A program made the translations under genes and the position numbers. Positions 24,301 through 36,790 of a stretch of 64,000 bases of DNA are shown piece by piece. This DNA comes from Brachypodius melanocephalos. Taxonomy: Eukaryota; Chordata; Aves; Passeriformes; Pycnonotidae. The DNA lies in the NCBI GenBank assembly GCA_013398615.1, contig VZSR01001651.1, positions 310,454 to 374,453 of the forward strand, read 5' to 3'. The first letter of the stretch is position 1. Each line of letters opens with the position of its first letter. The notes below the pieces were generated by a model, which saw nothing but the letters and a program-made list of their open reading frames with translations, was not told where the DNA came from and did no database searches.

Positions 24301-25211
24301 CTTTAAAACACTTAAAGCAGCAGTAGTGCCAGTGTAGTGGGTTTGTAGTGGGTTTTTACAAACACTGCTCAAGAATAATGAGCAGTGTGAGGTGTCAATG
24401 TTTCAAAGTCCTAATCTGACATATTTGCTTTATTCCTAAGGACGGAGCCCAAATACCTTTTGGCTGGCCAAATGCCAGTGCACCCACAAAGAAAAAAAAT
24501 CATTCACTCACTGGCTTTTTCCCCCCTTCCCCAAAAATCAAGCTATTTAAAACCACCACAGCCAGCAGTGCATTAATGCACTGCAGGAAAGGTGTGAGAT
24601 GAGTTTCTGTTTCAGCTGAATGTAGTTCTCTGCCTTTCTATACTTAGATCTTAACCTCTTTTTTTTTTTTTTAAATTTAACTTTTTTGCTGCCTCCAGCT
24701 GCTGCAGCTGACCAGACAGAAAACCTGAGATTTGAGTTTGTTTCCACAGAGCATACGTTTGACAGCAAAGGATTTGACCAAGAAGAATTTGCTTCAGCTG
24801 AACCCCAAGGCCCGAGGGCTCATGAAGAAGCTGTCAGTAAGTCTGGGTGTTTTTGTCAGCCATCACCTGAAGCTTTAAGGCAATGCTGTCCTGTCATCAC
24901 TCGGGACTGTTGAGCTGGAAGAGAAACTCCTTATTTCCCCTCAGCCCCTTGTCTTGAATTTTGGCTGATGTCAGAGGTGAAGAAGCAGGGAAGGAGAAGC
25001 AGGAGCTTTACATCACATCTAGCTGATGACACAGTGGGGAAAAGAGCTGCTGTCACTGCTCTGAAAAACAAATTTGTCCTTTAGGCTGGAGCTGCAGGTG
25101 GTTGTGGGATGTGCCAGTGTCTCTGGGTACTGATTGCTTTCTCTTTCCTTTCAGGTTTGTCTTGCACAGGCTTGCAATGAGGCAAAAATACCCCTGGATG
25201 GAAGTCAGTGA
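21384..25211 (+). CDS. CDCA8: CDCA8, borealin
   Basis: Ten coding exons: 21384-21465, 21578-21706, 21948-21988, 22488-22563, 22882-23018, 23308-23381, 23679-23777, 23943-24069, 24750-24836, 25155-25211. The sum is 909 nt (302 aa plus stop; human about 280). All junctions are GT-AG with matching phases. Borealin binds survivin and INCENP in a three-helix bundle and targets Aurora B to centromeres and the spindle midzone. The N-terminal helix is in exons 1-3 (KLAAFLKDFDREVNRRLERL, then ENLYDMAILRLPMELRQMNW). A basic, Ser/Thr-Pro-rich linker follows. The conserved block TPRFDSRVFKTPGLRTP spans exons 7-8, and NGSPLAD, LPLGGGE and a C-terminal dimerisation helix lie in exons 8-10. There is no long acidic Glu run like the one I recall in human borealin. 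The start context is CCGCCATGG. Confidence 0.96.
24357..24461 (+). repeat. Dispersed repeat, copy 2 (CDCA8 intron 8)
   Basis: Same-orientation match to 19,676-19,773. It lies between exons 8 and 9 of CDCA8. A small insertion near its start accounts for most of the length difference. Confidence 0.7.
24659..24672. repeat. T14 tract in CDCA8 intron 8
   Basis: Fourteen T, about 77 bp before the exon 9 acceptor at 24,749. It is part of an extended pyrimidine- and AT-rich stretch. Confidence 0.9.
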
Positions 25212-25385
25212 GCAATGACATCCCCCTGTAAATACATTTTACATTTAGGACTGCTACCTTCATTAACTTCTTGCTCTAATTTGTATCTTCCTTTCATTGA
25301 TCTACAGAATGGAAACTAAGAACTAGTTATTCTACCTGTAATATGTAATGGGATCAAAATAAATTGAACTTTTTTTTTTATTTGA
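25212..25385 (+). terminator. CDCA8: CDCA8 3' UTR with polyadenylation signal
   Basis: A short, AT-rich trailer follows the stop at 25,211. AATAAA at 25,358-25,363 is followed directly by a T-rich run (25,371-25,379), a good downstream element. The mature 3' UTR would be about 160-175 nt. Confidence 0.8.
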
Positions 25386-25389
25386 GGAG

Positions 25390-28300
25390 AAAAAACATTC
25401 CTTATTTTTTATTTCCTTTAAGGTTGAAACCATGAAACAGAAACCTATTTCTTTGTTAGCTGGTGCACTGTCCTTTCCCAAGATGCCTCTCTAGGCCTCT
25501 TTTTGGGGCTATAAACAAGGATGTTGAGACTTTGAAACTTTTTCTATATTTGAAAAGTTCTACTTTTGGCAGAACCAGGCCTGCAACGTGGTTAAAAGGG
25601 AGACAAACTACAATCAGCGCTCTTTGGTGCAGAGTGTGGCATGGGAGGAAGCTTGCAGAACAGCATTCATGCATGAATTTCCTTTGGAGAGCAAACATCT
25701 CACTGTATGGAAGACCTCATATATATACCATGGATTTGGAAATTTCTCTTTGAGAGGTTTTTGCAGGTTCTAAGTCCTAACTGCAGGTGGCAATAATATA
25801 TCTCACTCAGCTACACATCCACCTGCCTTGCTATTCTGTGCATATATTAATTAAAAGCATCAGTTAGTTGAGCTGTAAATTTTTAAAAAGTATGTGTTTA
25901 TGGATGTGTAAGTTGAGATTCTGCTTTAAATACATCTTTACTAGGAAAAGAAAATTAACTAGAATTTTTAGCCTAGAGAATTCAATGTTGTCTGATTTAA
26001 AAGCTTTAGTTAAAATCATTAAGATCAGAGTGCCTGCCCTCAACAAAAGCTCTTCCAAAAGAGGTTTCCTTTAGGAGAAAGCAGGCTGCAGAGGGAGAGC
26101 TGCCAGCAGCAGGAGGAAAAAGCATTGTGGCTGTTTCATCAGGCCTGGGTAACTGCAGCCAGCCCAGAGCAATTTTCCAGGGAAAGGTCAATTGTCCCTA
26201 TAAGGTACAAACCCTGCTGATGGTGCAGAGTTCAGGGCAGCCAACAGGCTTCATACACAATCTGAATTTAATCCCTTTGCTGCGGGGGTAGTAACTGGAA
26301 ATGTCAATAAGGTCTCAGCTGCTGTTGCTGAGTCCTGAGCAGAGCTGGGACCTGATTACAGCCCCAAACTGAACACAGTGCCCTGGGGATGCTGTCAGAT
26401 ATTCCTGTGTATTTAGCTCTTTCCCAAAATAATAATAATAAAAAAAAAATTGTGAATTTTCTTCCCACTTACCCCTGAAATAGTCAGACAGCCCTGAGGC
26501 AGGATGGAGGGGTCAGTGACCAATGGCAGCTTGCAGATCTGAGTGTCCCTGTCCACCCTGCAGCAGAGCTGGGGCTGTGGTGGGAGAGGGGCTGGAGCAG
26601 AGCTCTGCTTTCAGCTGGAGAGCTGATCTCCCACAGAGGGTGTCCTTGTGGCCTGCCAGCCCGGGAAGCTGGATCCTGATGGCTCTTGATTGATGGCATC
26701 TGAGGAATCCTCCTCTCTCAATGTCAGCCGGCTGCCTCTGCTGACTGCAAATGAAGGCACAAGGAAGGAACCAGGCAGCAATCGATGCCAAAGGGAAGGT
26801 GCAACTGGAAATTGTCTGTCTGGGGCGTGGGTAGAGGGGGTCTTGGCCAGGGCAGCTCTGAGCCAGCAGCTCAGGCCTGCTCCAACACTCCTGCTTTGTC
26901 TTTCTGTTCCTTCATTAGTGCTCAGAAAGGTGACAGAACACAGCTCCATGGGAATCTGTTGGACAAAGAAACCCTGCCAAGAGCTGCCAGCATCGAGCTC
27001 TGTCTGGCCAAGCAGCTCCTGTAGATCAAAATGTGCCAGAGCAGGGCAGGGAGCTGGAGCAGGAAGGGAGCTGGAGCAGGACGGCTTCACAGCTACAGCC
27101 AGGGTGCAGAGACAAGAGCACGTGGAAGTACGGTGGGGAGCAGAGCGCTCAGAGACCACAGCACAACTGCCAGGTCTCAGGGAATCCTGACCAGGCATTT
27201 CTGTGCCTTGTTTCACCTTGGCACAATGGGAACCTCCAGGCTGGTGCAGTGCATTCCCCAGCCCAGCACATTTAGCCCTCAGGAGGTTGGGAGCGCTGAG
27301 CATTGATCAGGGGCTGCAGCTCAGCCCTGAGCACTGCATTAATTTGTGCCTGGGTGCCTAATTCCCTTGTGTGAGCACCCAAACAAGGTCCAGGTGAGGG
27401 CCTGGTAGCTGTGTCTAACACAATGGGAATTTGCTGGAGAATTTTTTCTAAAGGAGCTGCTGTCCTGGGGACCCTGACTGAGTTGGGGGCCCAGAGAAGC
27501 ACCACTGATCCTGTTCCCATGGCTCCCCTCTGGTCTCACCAGGGCTTGTGTGCCAGTGCAGCCCCAGCACATCGCCTCAGCCTTGCTGTGCCCAGTGAGC
27601 AAAGAGATCCTGCACAGAAAAGGGGTTTTTGCTTCTACTCTTCCACCTGCCACCTTCTGGAGGTGTCAGGGTGGGGGACAGTGAAGTATCCTTGACACCT
27701 GCCATGCTTGAATGGGCCTATTCCATCCTGTCCCATGGCTCAAGGAGTGACAAGATGGCTCTGCAGGGTGGGGCCAGTGCTGCCTACAGGGACCCAAGTG
27801 ACAAATGACCTGTGACATTGTTGAGGGGAGCATGCACACACAGTGATGGGGTTGTAATGAATTAAGTGCTGTTCAGACTGATGCAGGACTGCTGTAAGGA
27901 ATATGAGTGTGTTGTGAGGAGTAGGACACAGGTGTGATGAGTATTGCCCATCAGCTGTGATAAAAAGCCTCTCATCCCAATACATATTTTCAAAAACTAA
28001 TTTAAGGCTGAAAGAGATTATTAAAAATGGGGAGAGGAAATTGTCCGGGATATATTTAGAGTGCCTTGCTAGGTAAAGATTAATTCCAGAAGTCAAAATA
28101 CTGCCTGTGGGGTGAAAGGGATCGATGCTGATATTGTGGTGGCACATGATAAGAAGACAGGGCTGAGGCAATTCTCCTGCCAGGGGAGAGTGTCTGGGGA
28201 AGGAGAGTCCTTGCCTGGGGCTGGTGTGCTGGGCTCCAGGAGGGACACAGCACAGGGACTGTCCTGGAGCTCTCAGCCCTTCCCCAGAGAGTGCAGCAGC

Positions 28301-31300
28301 TCTCTGCCCCCAGCCCAGAGTCTGGCTGGTCCCTTCCCACCTCGGTTTCCTTCCTGAGCCTGTGGCCACTTTGCAGCTGGGTGGTGGGGACACAAGCTGG
28401 TGAAGGATCCTGGGATCCCAAGAGGAAGGACACTTCTGCAGAATGAGGTTTACAAGCAGCAATGCTTGGAGATGCTCAGGAGAGAAGCACCCAGCACCGG
28501 TGCTGGGTGGGCTCAGGCTGTGTCCCTCTGCATTTCATTCTCTGACATTAAGGACACATGTCCCTGTGTCCTGAGTGCAGTGCCAGCGTGGGTCTGAGGA
28601 GATGAGCATGGCCAGTCTGCAACCTGCCGTGCCCCGGACATCTGGAGAGCTGAGTTTTGATCTTGGCTGTTTCCTCACTCATTTATCTCTCTCTGCTGCT
28701 CTCGATGACAAGATCATTAGAAACACAGTTGCTGTTGCTGAGCTCTTCCTCCCGAGCTGTGTGTAACCGTGGACAACGCCTGCAAGACAAGAGGTTTAAT
28801 TGTGTTCTGCCAGCAGCCACGGGATGTCAGCCAGGCAAATTTAAAGCCAGGCTGGGTGGGGGTGGGAGATGCACCTCCATTACTCACTAGCCTAGATGAG
28901 GTTTAGCTTTATTGTATCCTGAAACAGCCGGAGCCTGGGAGGTGCTGATTGAAGCCATTTGAAAACATGACAACATTCCCAGGACAAGAGGTGTCTAATC
29001 TAATGAAGGCAGGACACATTAGCTAAGAGCTGTGCAAAGCAAGGAAAACACAATTAAAGCATTCCTGAGGACAGCTGTCGACCTGCATCAGGAACACTGG
29101 GACACAGATATTGGTACAAGTCTAATGAAAACAAATGATCTGTTTGAATCATTCCTCAAGTCAGTGACAGAGCCCCTACCGGGCTCAGCCTTGAAGGGTC
29201 CCACGAGCCACAAGCTGGTGCCTGTGTGGGGGTCCCTGGGCAGGGCTGGGTGGCACCTGCCTGTGCTGCCCTGGGAGCGTGGCAGGGGTTTGTGCTTGCA
29301 GCCAAAGAGCCCAGGAGCATGTCAGCACCTCAGCCCCTGGTGATGGAATAAGGGAATCACTGGGATTAGTGCCCATGCATGGCACATCGAGGCTTCACCC
29401 ACAGAAACACGCCTCGGGAAGGCTGGCACTCTGAGAGCTGTCCCACAGTTTGTTAACCAGGCAGGATCCATTCCCTCCCTACAGAGTTTTGTAACATTTT
29501 GTCCCTAAATAATCCCCTAAAACCCTTCAGGGTGGTGAGGTGCAGGCGCCAGTGCTCAGACAGGGTGGGCAGTGATCCTGCCCAGAGCCCCACTGTGTCC
29601 CCACCGTGGTATTGGGGAAGTGGAAATGGAGGAAAAGCTCCTTTTCCTTCAGAGCCCACAGTGCACTCTGCTTTGTGCTCTCTCCTCCCAGCTCTGCTGT
29701 ATCAGAGCTGCATTTTAGGATCTGGGTTTCACGTTGGAGCTTTGAATAGAAACACCTGCCGCTCCCTTTTAGACTCTCACTATCAGAAATAGTGATTAAA
29801 CACACCCACCACTGCAAATCACTGGCAAGAGGAATCAAATCACACTTCTTTGGCAACAGTTTAAACTGACGGTGACAAGCTTATTTCTGGAAGAAAGTTT
29901 TATTTTGGGGAGTTTGATTCACTGTGCCACTTTGCATTTTGATGCAGTGTGATGTGATACCTAACACATCCTTTTCCCTGCGAGGCAAAGCAGGGATTTG
30001 TGCATTGCTGTGAGAGAGCGTGTGCTCTCCTCAGGAGAGACAACACTGCTAACCATGATTTTAACCACCTCAGGGAAACTCTCATCATTTCTGGGATCCC
30101 TGAGCATATTTTTCCCCATCAGCATTCCTGGTGTACATCCCATTACCCCGGGAGACTGTATTTATACTCACAAACAGCCATTTATCCAACACAAATCTGC
30201 CATCATCCAGGAACACCTCAATCTCACAAAAAGCTTCTTCGTTGCCCTCTTCACCTTTTTACCTCCTAGTGCTTAATGGGATTCACTTAAAAATGTTTAA
30301 CAGCATAAACCCCAGGGCTGCCTGAAGGGACAGCCCCATGCTCAGGACTCCAGGAATCCCTGGCCCTGCAGCCACAGGGTTTTATGAATCAGACAGGCCT
30401 GGCAGCACCAGCTGCTGCCCCACTGCTGCCCCATCACACCTGAGCTGCATTAAACTTCCAGCAAACACAGACACAGGAATAAACAGACAAATCCAGCAGG
30501 AACAACAGGCTTCATTATACAGAAGGGACTTGCAAGAAAAACCTGAATAGCCCAGTTCTAAGTTCCTTTCCAAACGTTTTCCCCACGGTGCCTCTGGAAC
30601 AAATGATTGAGAGCCCCCACAGGGATGTGATGCTGCTGCTTTATTTCAGCCCTGTTGTGGAATTTAAATACTGTGGGTGTTAATGGAGATGTTTATGGCT
30701 GCACACTCAGCAGTGAGCACCCAGGGCAGAGCCAGAGGAGCTCCCCACATGCTGCAGGTGCCAGGGATTTGTCACAGCACTCGAAGAGGTGCCCAGTAGC
30801 AGAGCAGGGAGGGGGATGCTGCACCACAGAGCTGGCACTGCCACTGGGGTGGGGACAACCCTGCCAGCTGTGCAGCACCACCAAAAGTGGCTGCTTTTCA
30901 GAGTTCTGTGAACAGTGGTGCAACACTCCTCCTGGCATGACCAACTCCTGAAAGCCTGGTCTGTCAATGAACCAGAGCTCATTAAAATGACGTTTTAATT
31001 ACTTACATCCTCTAAGTCAGACATCATCCTTAAAAAAAGGGTGTGTGGGAGCAGGTGCCTGGGGAGAACACCTTGTAAATGCTCTTCATTGTTACAGAAA
31101 CTCTAGAAACCTCTGAACAACATCATGCTTCTCCTCCTTCCCCTTGGCTCCTGCTCTTGAGGCTCTGGAGCTGGCAGGAAAAAGGAATCTCTATCTCCCT
31201 GAGCAGTGGCCATGGCCATGCTGTGCCAGTGGCTGGGGACAGATCTGGACCTGCTGACAGAGTGCAGCTCCTCTGCTTTTGTCTGTGCTGCTTCAGGGGT

Positions 31301-33600
31301 GGCCGCTGCCCAGGAGTAGCCGCTGTGCCGAGCGATAACAGCTGCTCTTTGTCTGATGCTGAAGGGGCTTGTCAGCCTCAGGAAGATAAAAAGGCTGAAG
31401 TTATTTATAATTGTGTAATTAAATGGCTCCCGTGCCTTGCAGGCAGCTCTTGCTGCTGTGCAGATGGCCCTGCTCTAAGTGGTGACACACAAGGGCAGAG
31501 GCAGCTGAGGTCACCCATGGTGGGGTTGGTGGGTGCTGCTGGCTGGCACCCAACCCTGTGCCAAGGTCACCCAGCCTTGTGCCAATGTCACATAACCCTG
31601 TGCCAATGTCACCCAGCACTGAGCCAATGTCACACAACCCTGTGCCAGTCACCCAACTCTGTACCAATGTCACCCAGCACTGCACCAAGGTCATCCAGCC
31701 ATGCACCAATGTCACCCAACCCTGTGCCAGTCACCCAGCCCTGTGCCAGTGTCACTTAACATTGTGCCAATGTCACCCAGCCTGGTACCAAGGTCACCCA
31801 GGGGGTGCAGTTATGGCTGCACCCCCACGTCCCGGCCAAGGTGGGTGGTGCACGGCACTGGGGACAGCCCAGTGTGGCTCTGGGAACCCATCCTGGGTGG
31901 GGCAGGAGGAGCTGTGGGGGTCTGGGCACGTCCCAGCCCGTGCAGGGCTCTTCAGGCACACTGAGACAGTGGGAGATGAATGGAAGGAGGAAAGAAGCAT
32001 CACTCGAACTGACAGATCGCTGATTAGCATGACAAATGGCACTTGCTCTTCCTGATAATTAGCAATTATTCATATTCAAACGTTGCTCTTCCTCCAGACC
32101 CAGGTTCATTTTAACACTCTCTCCTCTCACCCATATCATTCCTGTGCTGGCAGGGTGGGGACAGGTGGCAGCAAGGCCAAGCTCCTGTGACCCCTGCACT
32201 CCGCTCTCAGATGGGTCTGTGCAGCCTCTCTGCAGTGAAAGTGCAGAAGAGGAAGGGGGAAGGTGATGGATTTCATGTCTGAGGCTGCTGTGTGGGAGTG
32301 AGGGGCAGGAGGAGGAGCCCTGGCTCCCCCCTTGCTCTCCCCAAAACACAGAGCTGCTGGTGGTGCCAGCTGGGGACTGTGGCAGCTGCTTTCACCAGCA
32401 CCATGCAATGAAGGTTTTATTTTAAAAATCCCCTGTATCACCAGCACCTGCTGAATGCTGAGCCCATCCTTGACAGTTCTGCTGCACTTTGGGGTTCCCT
32501 GTCCCCCCCTTTCTCCAGAGTCATTTCCCCTGGTGCAGCAGGGGCTGAGCAGGGTGCAGGGCTGTGCAGGGCTGGCACAGGGGGTGCCAGCCCCCCGTGA
32601 AGTCAGGGCAGGAGGTGTCCCACAGCTCCCAGCAGAGACAGTGCCAGGAAGGTCACACAAGAGAGACAAACCCATCTCCACACCTCACGAGGAGGCACAA
32701 CTGTCAATAACTGGGCAAAATCTGCCTCTGGCTGGCTGTGACTGAGAATCCACTGCTCATCACCCCGCTCCAGAGCTCTGATTATTTCTTTATAGTGCCA
32801 GTAGAGCCCTGGCCAGGCTCTGAACAAAGGCTGCCTGAATTAATTGATCAACAGAAGGCAAATAGACTTCAGTCATTCTAAGCACCCATTCAGTCCTTCC
32901 CCAGCAGCTGTCACTGCTGTCACCACACCAGCCAGGGCTCCTGGGTCTGTTCCTGGATATTGAACAGCCCAGGAAAAAGAGATGCTAACAGGTGAGAGTC
33001 ACATCAAATCATTTTTAAATATCACTGTTTGTGCTGAGTTTGCATTTAATGTGCTGGCCAGACAAGGCTTTCATTTATTCAATAAAAGAATCAATTACAC
33101 GCCTTGAGTGCAGGAACTCTGCAGCATTTTGCCTCTGCTCAGCAACACCTCCACAATCACACACCAGCACCTGTGTCAGACTGCCCACTGCACTGACAGC
33201 TCCACCCTGAGAGCATGGCCAAGGTTATCTGGTCTAGGGGTGGTGGGAGGGAATCTCACCTGCCTGAGCAGCACCTGGGCTCACAGGGCAGGCCATGAAC
33301 CTTTCTGACCACATAACATGCACCAGCAAAGCAAAGCAGGTGCCTTAGTCCTCCCTACAAAGTGTCACTAGCAAGAAATCATCCCCTCCAGCCACTCCAC
33401 AGCTTGAGCACAGGCTCCCTCCTTAGCATAGATGTTATTTAACAAAACAAGGCATCACTTCACACCTTGATGCTGCTAAAACTGTCCCTTACTTACCACA
33501 TGCCACCCTTCATAAAGTGGCATTTTCCCCCAGAACACTGAAATGACCCACACAGACAAACCAGGGCAGGATTACTGGTTGGTTTTACTCAGGTATTTAG
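25390..33600. other. Intergenic DNA between the convergent CDCA8 and EPHA10 genes
   Basis: No conserved coding exon or structural RNA was recognised. Open frames up to about 240 codons (minus 27,740-28,462; minus 26,611-27,303) lack domain resemblance and codon bias. The stretch contains an A/T-rich simple run at 26,429-26,450 and the 21-bp minisatellite at 31.55-31.80 kb. Confidence 0.6.
31548..31801. repeat. 21-bp minisatellite (about 12 units)
   Basis: Imperfect head-to-tail copies of a 21-bp unit like CCAATGTCACCCAACCCTGTG, with some 17-bp units lacking four bases. Because 21 is a multiple of three and the unit lacks stops, several frames on both strands stay open and give repetitive peptides (for example a VPMSPS-like period). 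These are not genes. Confidence 0.93.
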
Positions 33601-36078
33601 AGATCTCTTTATTGCCAGCTTCAACCATGGTTCAATAAATACAAAATTAAAAAAAAAAAGTCAATAGATTCTTATTGGCATTTATAATAAGTATTATTAT
33701 TATCATTATTATTAAATATTCCAAACCAACTGAGATTCCCTGGAGATGTCTGACTATAGTTCAAACATGAGATGCACACAGAGTCCCTTATAATATTATA
33801 TTACATTTGTCTCAAGCTTATAAAAATATATATTGACTTCTCAAGTGTGTATTTACAGTACTTAATATGTGGCTAATGAATATAAAAGCATCTGGAGATG
33901 AACCAACTTGATTCCCATTTGGTTTCTTGTGAGGGGAGTGTTGCAGATGCTGCTCCAACAGGACTGGAGCTCTCCATGAGGCTCTCCAAGAGCCTCATGA
34001 CATGCCAGAGGCTGGAGGGGAAGAGACCAGGGCTATTCTGAGGCTTTTCCCTTGCAGCTCCAAAGCACCATTGGTGATTACTTTAATTATACTACTTCCC
34101 CAAGGAGAGAAGCTGAGAGGATGTGAGTTCATTTTAATACCATAACAACAATCTATAGCTTAATCTATGAATTTTGTTATCTGGCGTTGGTGAGGAGCTC
34201 AATTAAAAGTGTTTATTCTTGTAAAAAGCTGGGCTAGAAGGCTGCTTCCATGGGGGGCTTTCCTTTTCTTTCTTGAAGGAGAGACCAGGAAAGCTGATGA
34301 CTCCTGTTTCTGCTGAGTTAGAGCCCATCCCAGAGCTGTAGGACCCCTCCACACGGCCATAGCTACTTCCCACAGGAACCACTGGCCACTGCAGCCCAGG
34401 GAAACAGCCACGACCACAGATAACTGTGCTCAGGTTTATCTGGTTGTGGCTGGGCAACATCCAGAGGGACAGAGAAGCAGATTCCAGTGGCCACGCGTGG
34501 CACCCAGAGCCAGCCCCTTCTTGCATTCCTTATTCTGGAGGCAGGGCCTGTTCTGGGGGACTCCAGGGAACATTTTGGTGCCTGCTCATGGCCAGGTCTG
34601 TTTTCCACACTGTCACCTTGTCACCAAGCCCTAGATGCCTCCAGAACTCCTTGAGGTGAACCAGCCTGGAGCCGGCTCCTCCAGTAACAACTTCCCAGCA
34701 CTGCTCCAGCATCCCAACAGACAGCATGAGCAGGGAGAGGGGAGAGAAGAGCCACAATCAAGCCAGTTCAAGCCCCTGCCTTGAACTGCAGGTGAGACCT
34801 GCAATGTACTTTCTCTGGAGATAAAATGTAAACACAGAGAGCACACAAATTGCACTTGATCCTTGGGATCAGGCATTTCAATAAATGCAGGGCTTGGTTC
34901 ACTGCTGTTCCTCTTCAGGCTGGGAAACAGCAGGATGGCAAGTGACCAACACAGCTTAGAGAAATTATTTCTGTTAAAAACACCAACCAGGAGACATTGA
35001 GGAGGGAGCATGGTTTGAACAGCAGAGAGGGCAGGAAGGAGAGGTCTTGTTTTCTCCAGAGAGCAACAAACTCCCCAGAGCATATGCAGCACTGCCTGGG
35101 CTGAGTGATCACCCTACCAGCCCCAAGGGGCCCTCCAATCAACCCTCATTCAGGTCCTGATCCTCTCAGGATCTCAGGAGGGTCTGACTGGAGCAATTTC
35201 CAACCAGACTCTGAGCATCTCCCACAGCCTCCGTCCCTTATGTAAACCTTTGCCTTTCAGCATTAATAATTCACTTGTGATACTTGCAGATCATAATAAA
35301 GCCTTACAAAACTCCGTACAGAGCTGCAAATACCCATTTAATTAGCTAACTTCAAGGGAAGTTGGATTATTAAGATGCTATTTATGTCTTCTCAGGGATC
35401 AGGCTGCAGCTATGGGAGCTGCCAGCATGCCAGGCAGGTTTTGTTGGTGTCCACAAAACAAAGCATGGGTGTGCCCTCCATTGCAGCCAGCACCATTTCC
35501 TCTGTGCTTTGCCGGAGAATATTTAGTTTTGTTCACCAACTGAGGTGTCAAAACTTGGTGAAGTAGCTCATGGAGCAGAAGGGATGTGACTGGGAAAGAG
35601 TTTCCTTCAGCACAGATAGGGAAAGTCACCTTCCAGGAGTTGGGCATTGGGTGAGAGCTGCTCTCTAAATATAAAAGCAATAAAAACTCCTTGTGGGGTT
35701 GCTGTGATCTGTCAGGTTGTATAAAAGTACCCATGGATTCACCAGCAGGATACAGAAGCGTTGCCTCTGGATTAAGACAGTGCAAAAAGGTCCATCCCAC
35801 CCTGTGAACTCAACTACCACATGAAATGGCATCAATACAGTTTGACTCATCTTACAAAACGGCGCTGGGGAGAGCCACGTCCGGCCCAGGCACACTGCAC
35901 CACCCCAGGAACCCTGGGCTGCCCCAGTACAGGGGACAGAAGCCCTGCTCTCCTGCCACAGCACCCAGCGATTTCCACAGCCCGCCTGAGCCCTCCAGGT
36001 TTCAGAGTGGGGCAGGTTGGGCCACTCCTCCCCGGGATCACCGTGCCTGGGCTCCGCACATCTGCAGGAAACATCTGC
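33601..36078 (-). other. EPHA10: Possible EPHA10 3' UTR
   Basis: The stretch downstream of the EPHA10 stop holds no other gene. Minus-strand AATAAA signals occur at 34,212-34,217 and 33,608-33,613. The far one ends a strikingly AT-rich segment (33.60-33.90 kb) with ATT repeats, as is common in neuronal-gene 3' UTRs. The UTR length is inferred; an earlier end is possible. Confidence 0.3.
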
Positions 36079-36790
36079 TCACACCTGCACGCCCCGGCCG
36101 TGCATCCGGATCACCTGTGCCCGCAGCGCCTGGATCCCGCCCAGGATGATCCTCTGGTGCTCTGCCAGCGTGATCCCCAGGCTGAGGATGTCTCTGCAAA
36201 AGGAGCCCCGCATCAGCCAGGAAAAACCAGCCCCGAGCAGCGCCTGCCCCGGCACCGACTGTCTCCAGGCCAGGCAGCACACATCCCAGACATGCACAAG
36301 TAAAAAACCCCCAGCGTTTTGTGCCAGCCAAAGCAATGCTGAGGTCATTCACTGCCTGAATGAACAGATACTCCGGGCTAACAGGAGCCTGCACCACGCC
36401 CAGGCAGGGGACAGCTCTGACCACACCACCCTGTGCTGCAGCACAACAGATCATCAGTAAATCACATTATCGTTACTGATTATCAAATGACAAAAATCAC
36501 AAATGATCGTTACTGATTATCAGTAAATCACGTTGGATTTGGCTCTGCTCCCTGGCAGGGGCAGGAAACGTTGCTCTCACTGCACCCATGACACAAGGTT
36601 ACAGCTGGAAGGACGGGTCACTTACTGGGCTGTCATCCTGGCCACCGACTCCAGGCAGCAGTAGCCCGCAGCAGTGAAGTTGTCCTTGTACCTGCCCATT
36701 TCTATAGCCTCCAGCCACTCACCCACGGAGCTGAAAGATGGGAAGGCTGAGAAGGTTCTCTTGGAGAGGGGGATGGACGTGCCATGGGAC
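36079..36790 (-). CDS. EPHA10: EPHA10 exons 16-17: SAM domain and PDZ-binding tail
   Basis: Exons 36790-36626 (165 nt) and 36193-36079 (115 nt including TGA). They encode FPSFSSVGEWLEAIEMGRYK through MTAQDILSLGITLAEHQ, a SAM domain, ending in RGVQV. The C-terminal valine gives a class II-like PDZ ligand, as in human EPHA10. SAM domains mediate receptor clustering. Intron 16 (36,194-36,625) is phase 2: CA joins A to make Gln. Confidence 0.93.

Noticed and set aside
31079..32055. Plus frames of 226 and 165 codons with repeated Pro-Met-Ser motifs
   Set aside because: They are translations of the 21-bp minisatellite, not a repetitive protein gene.
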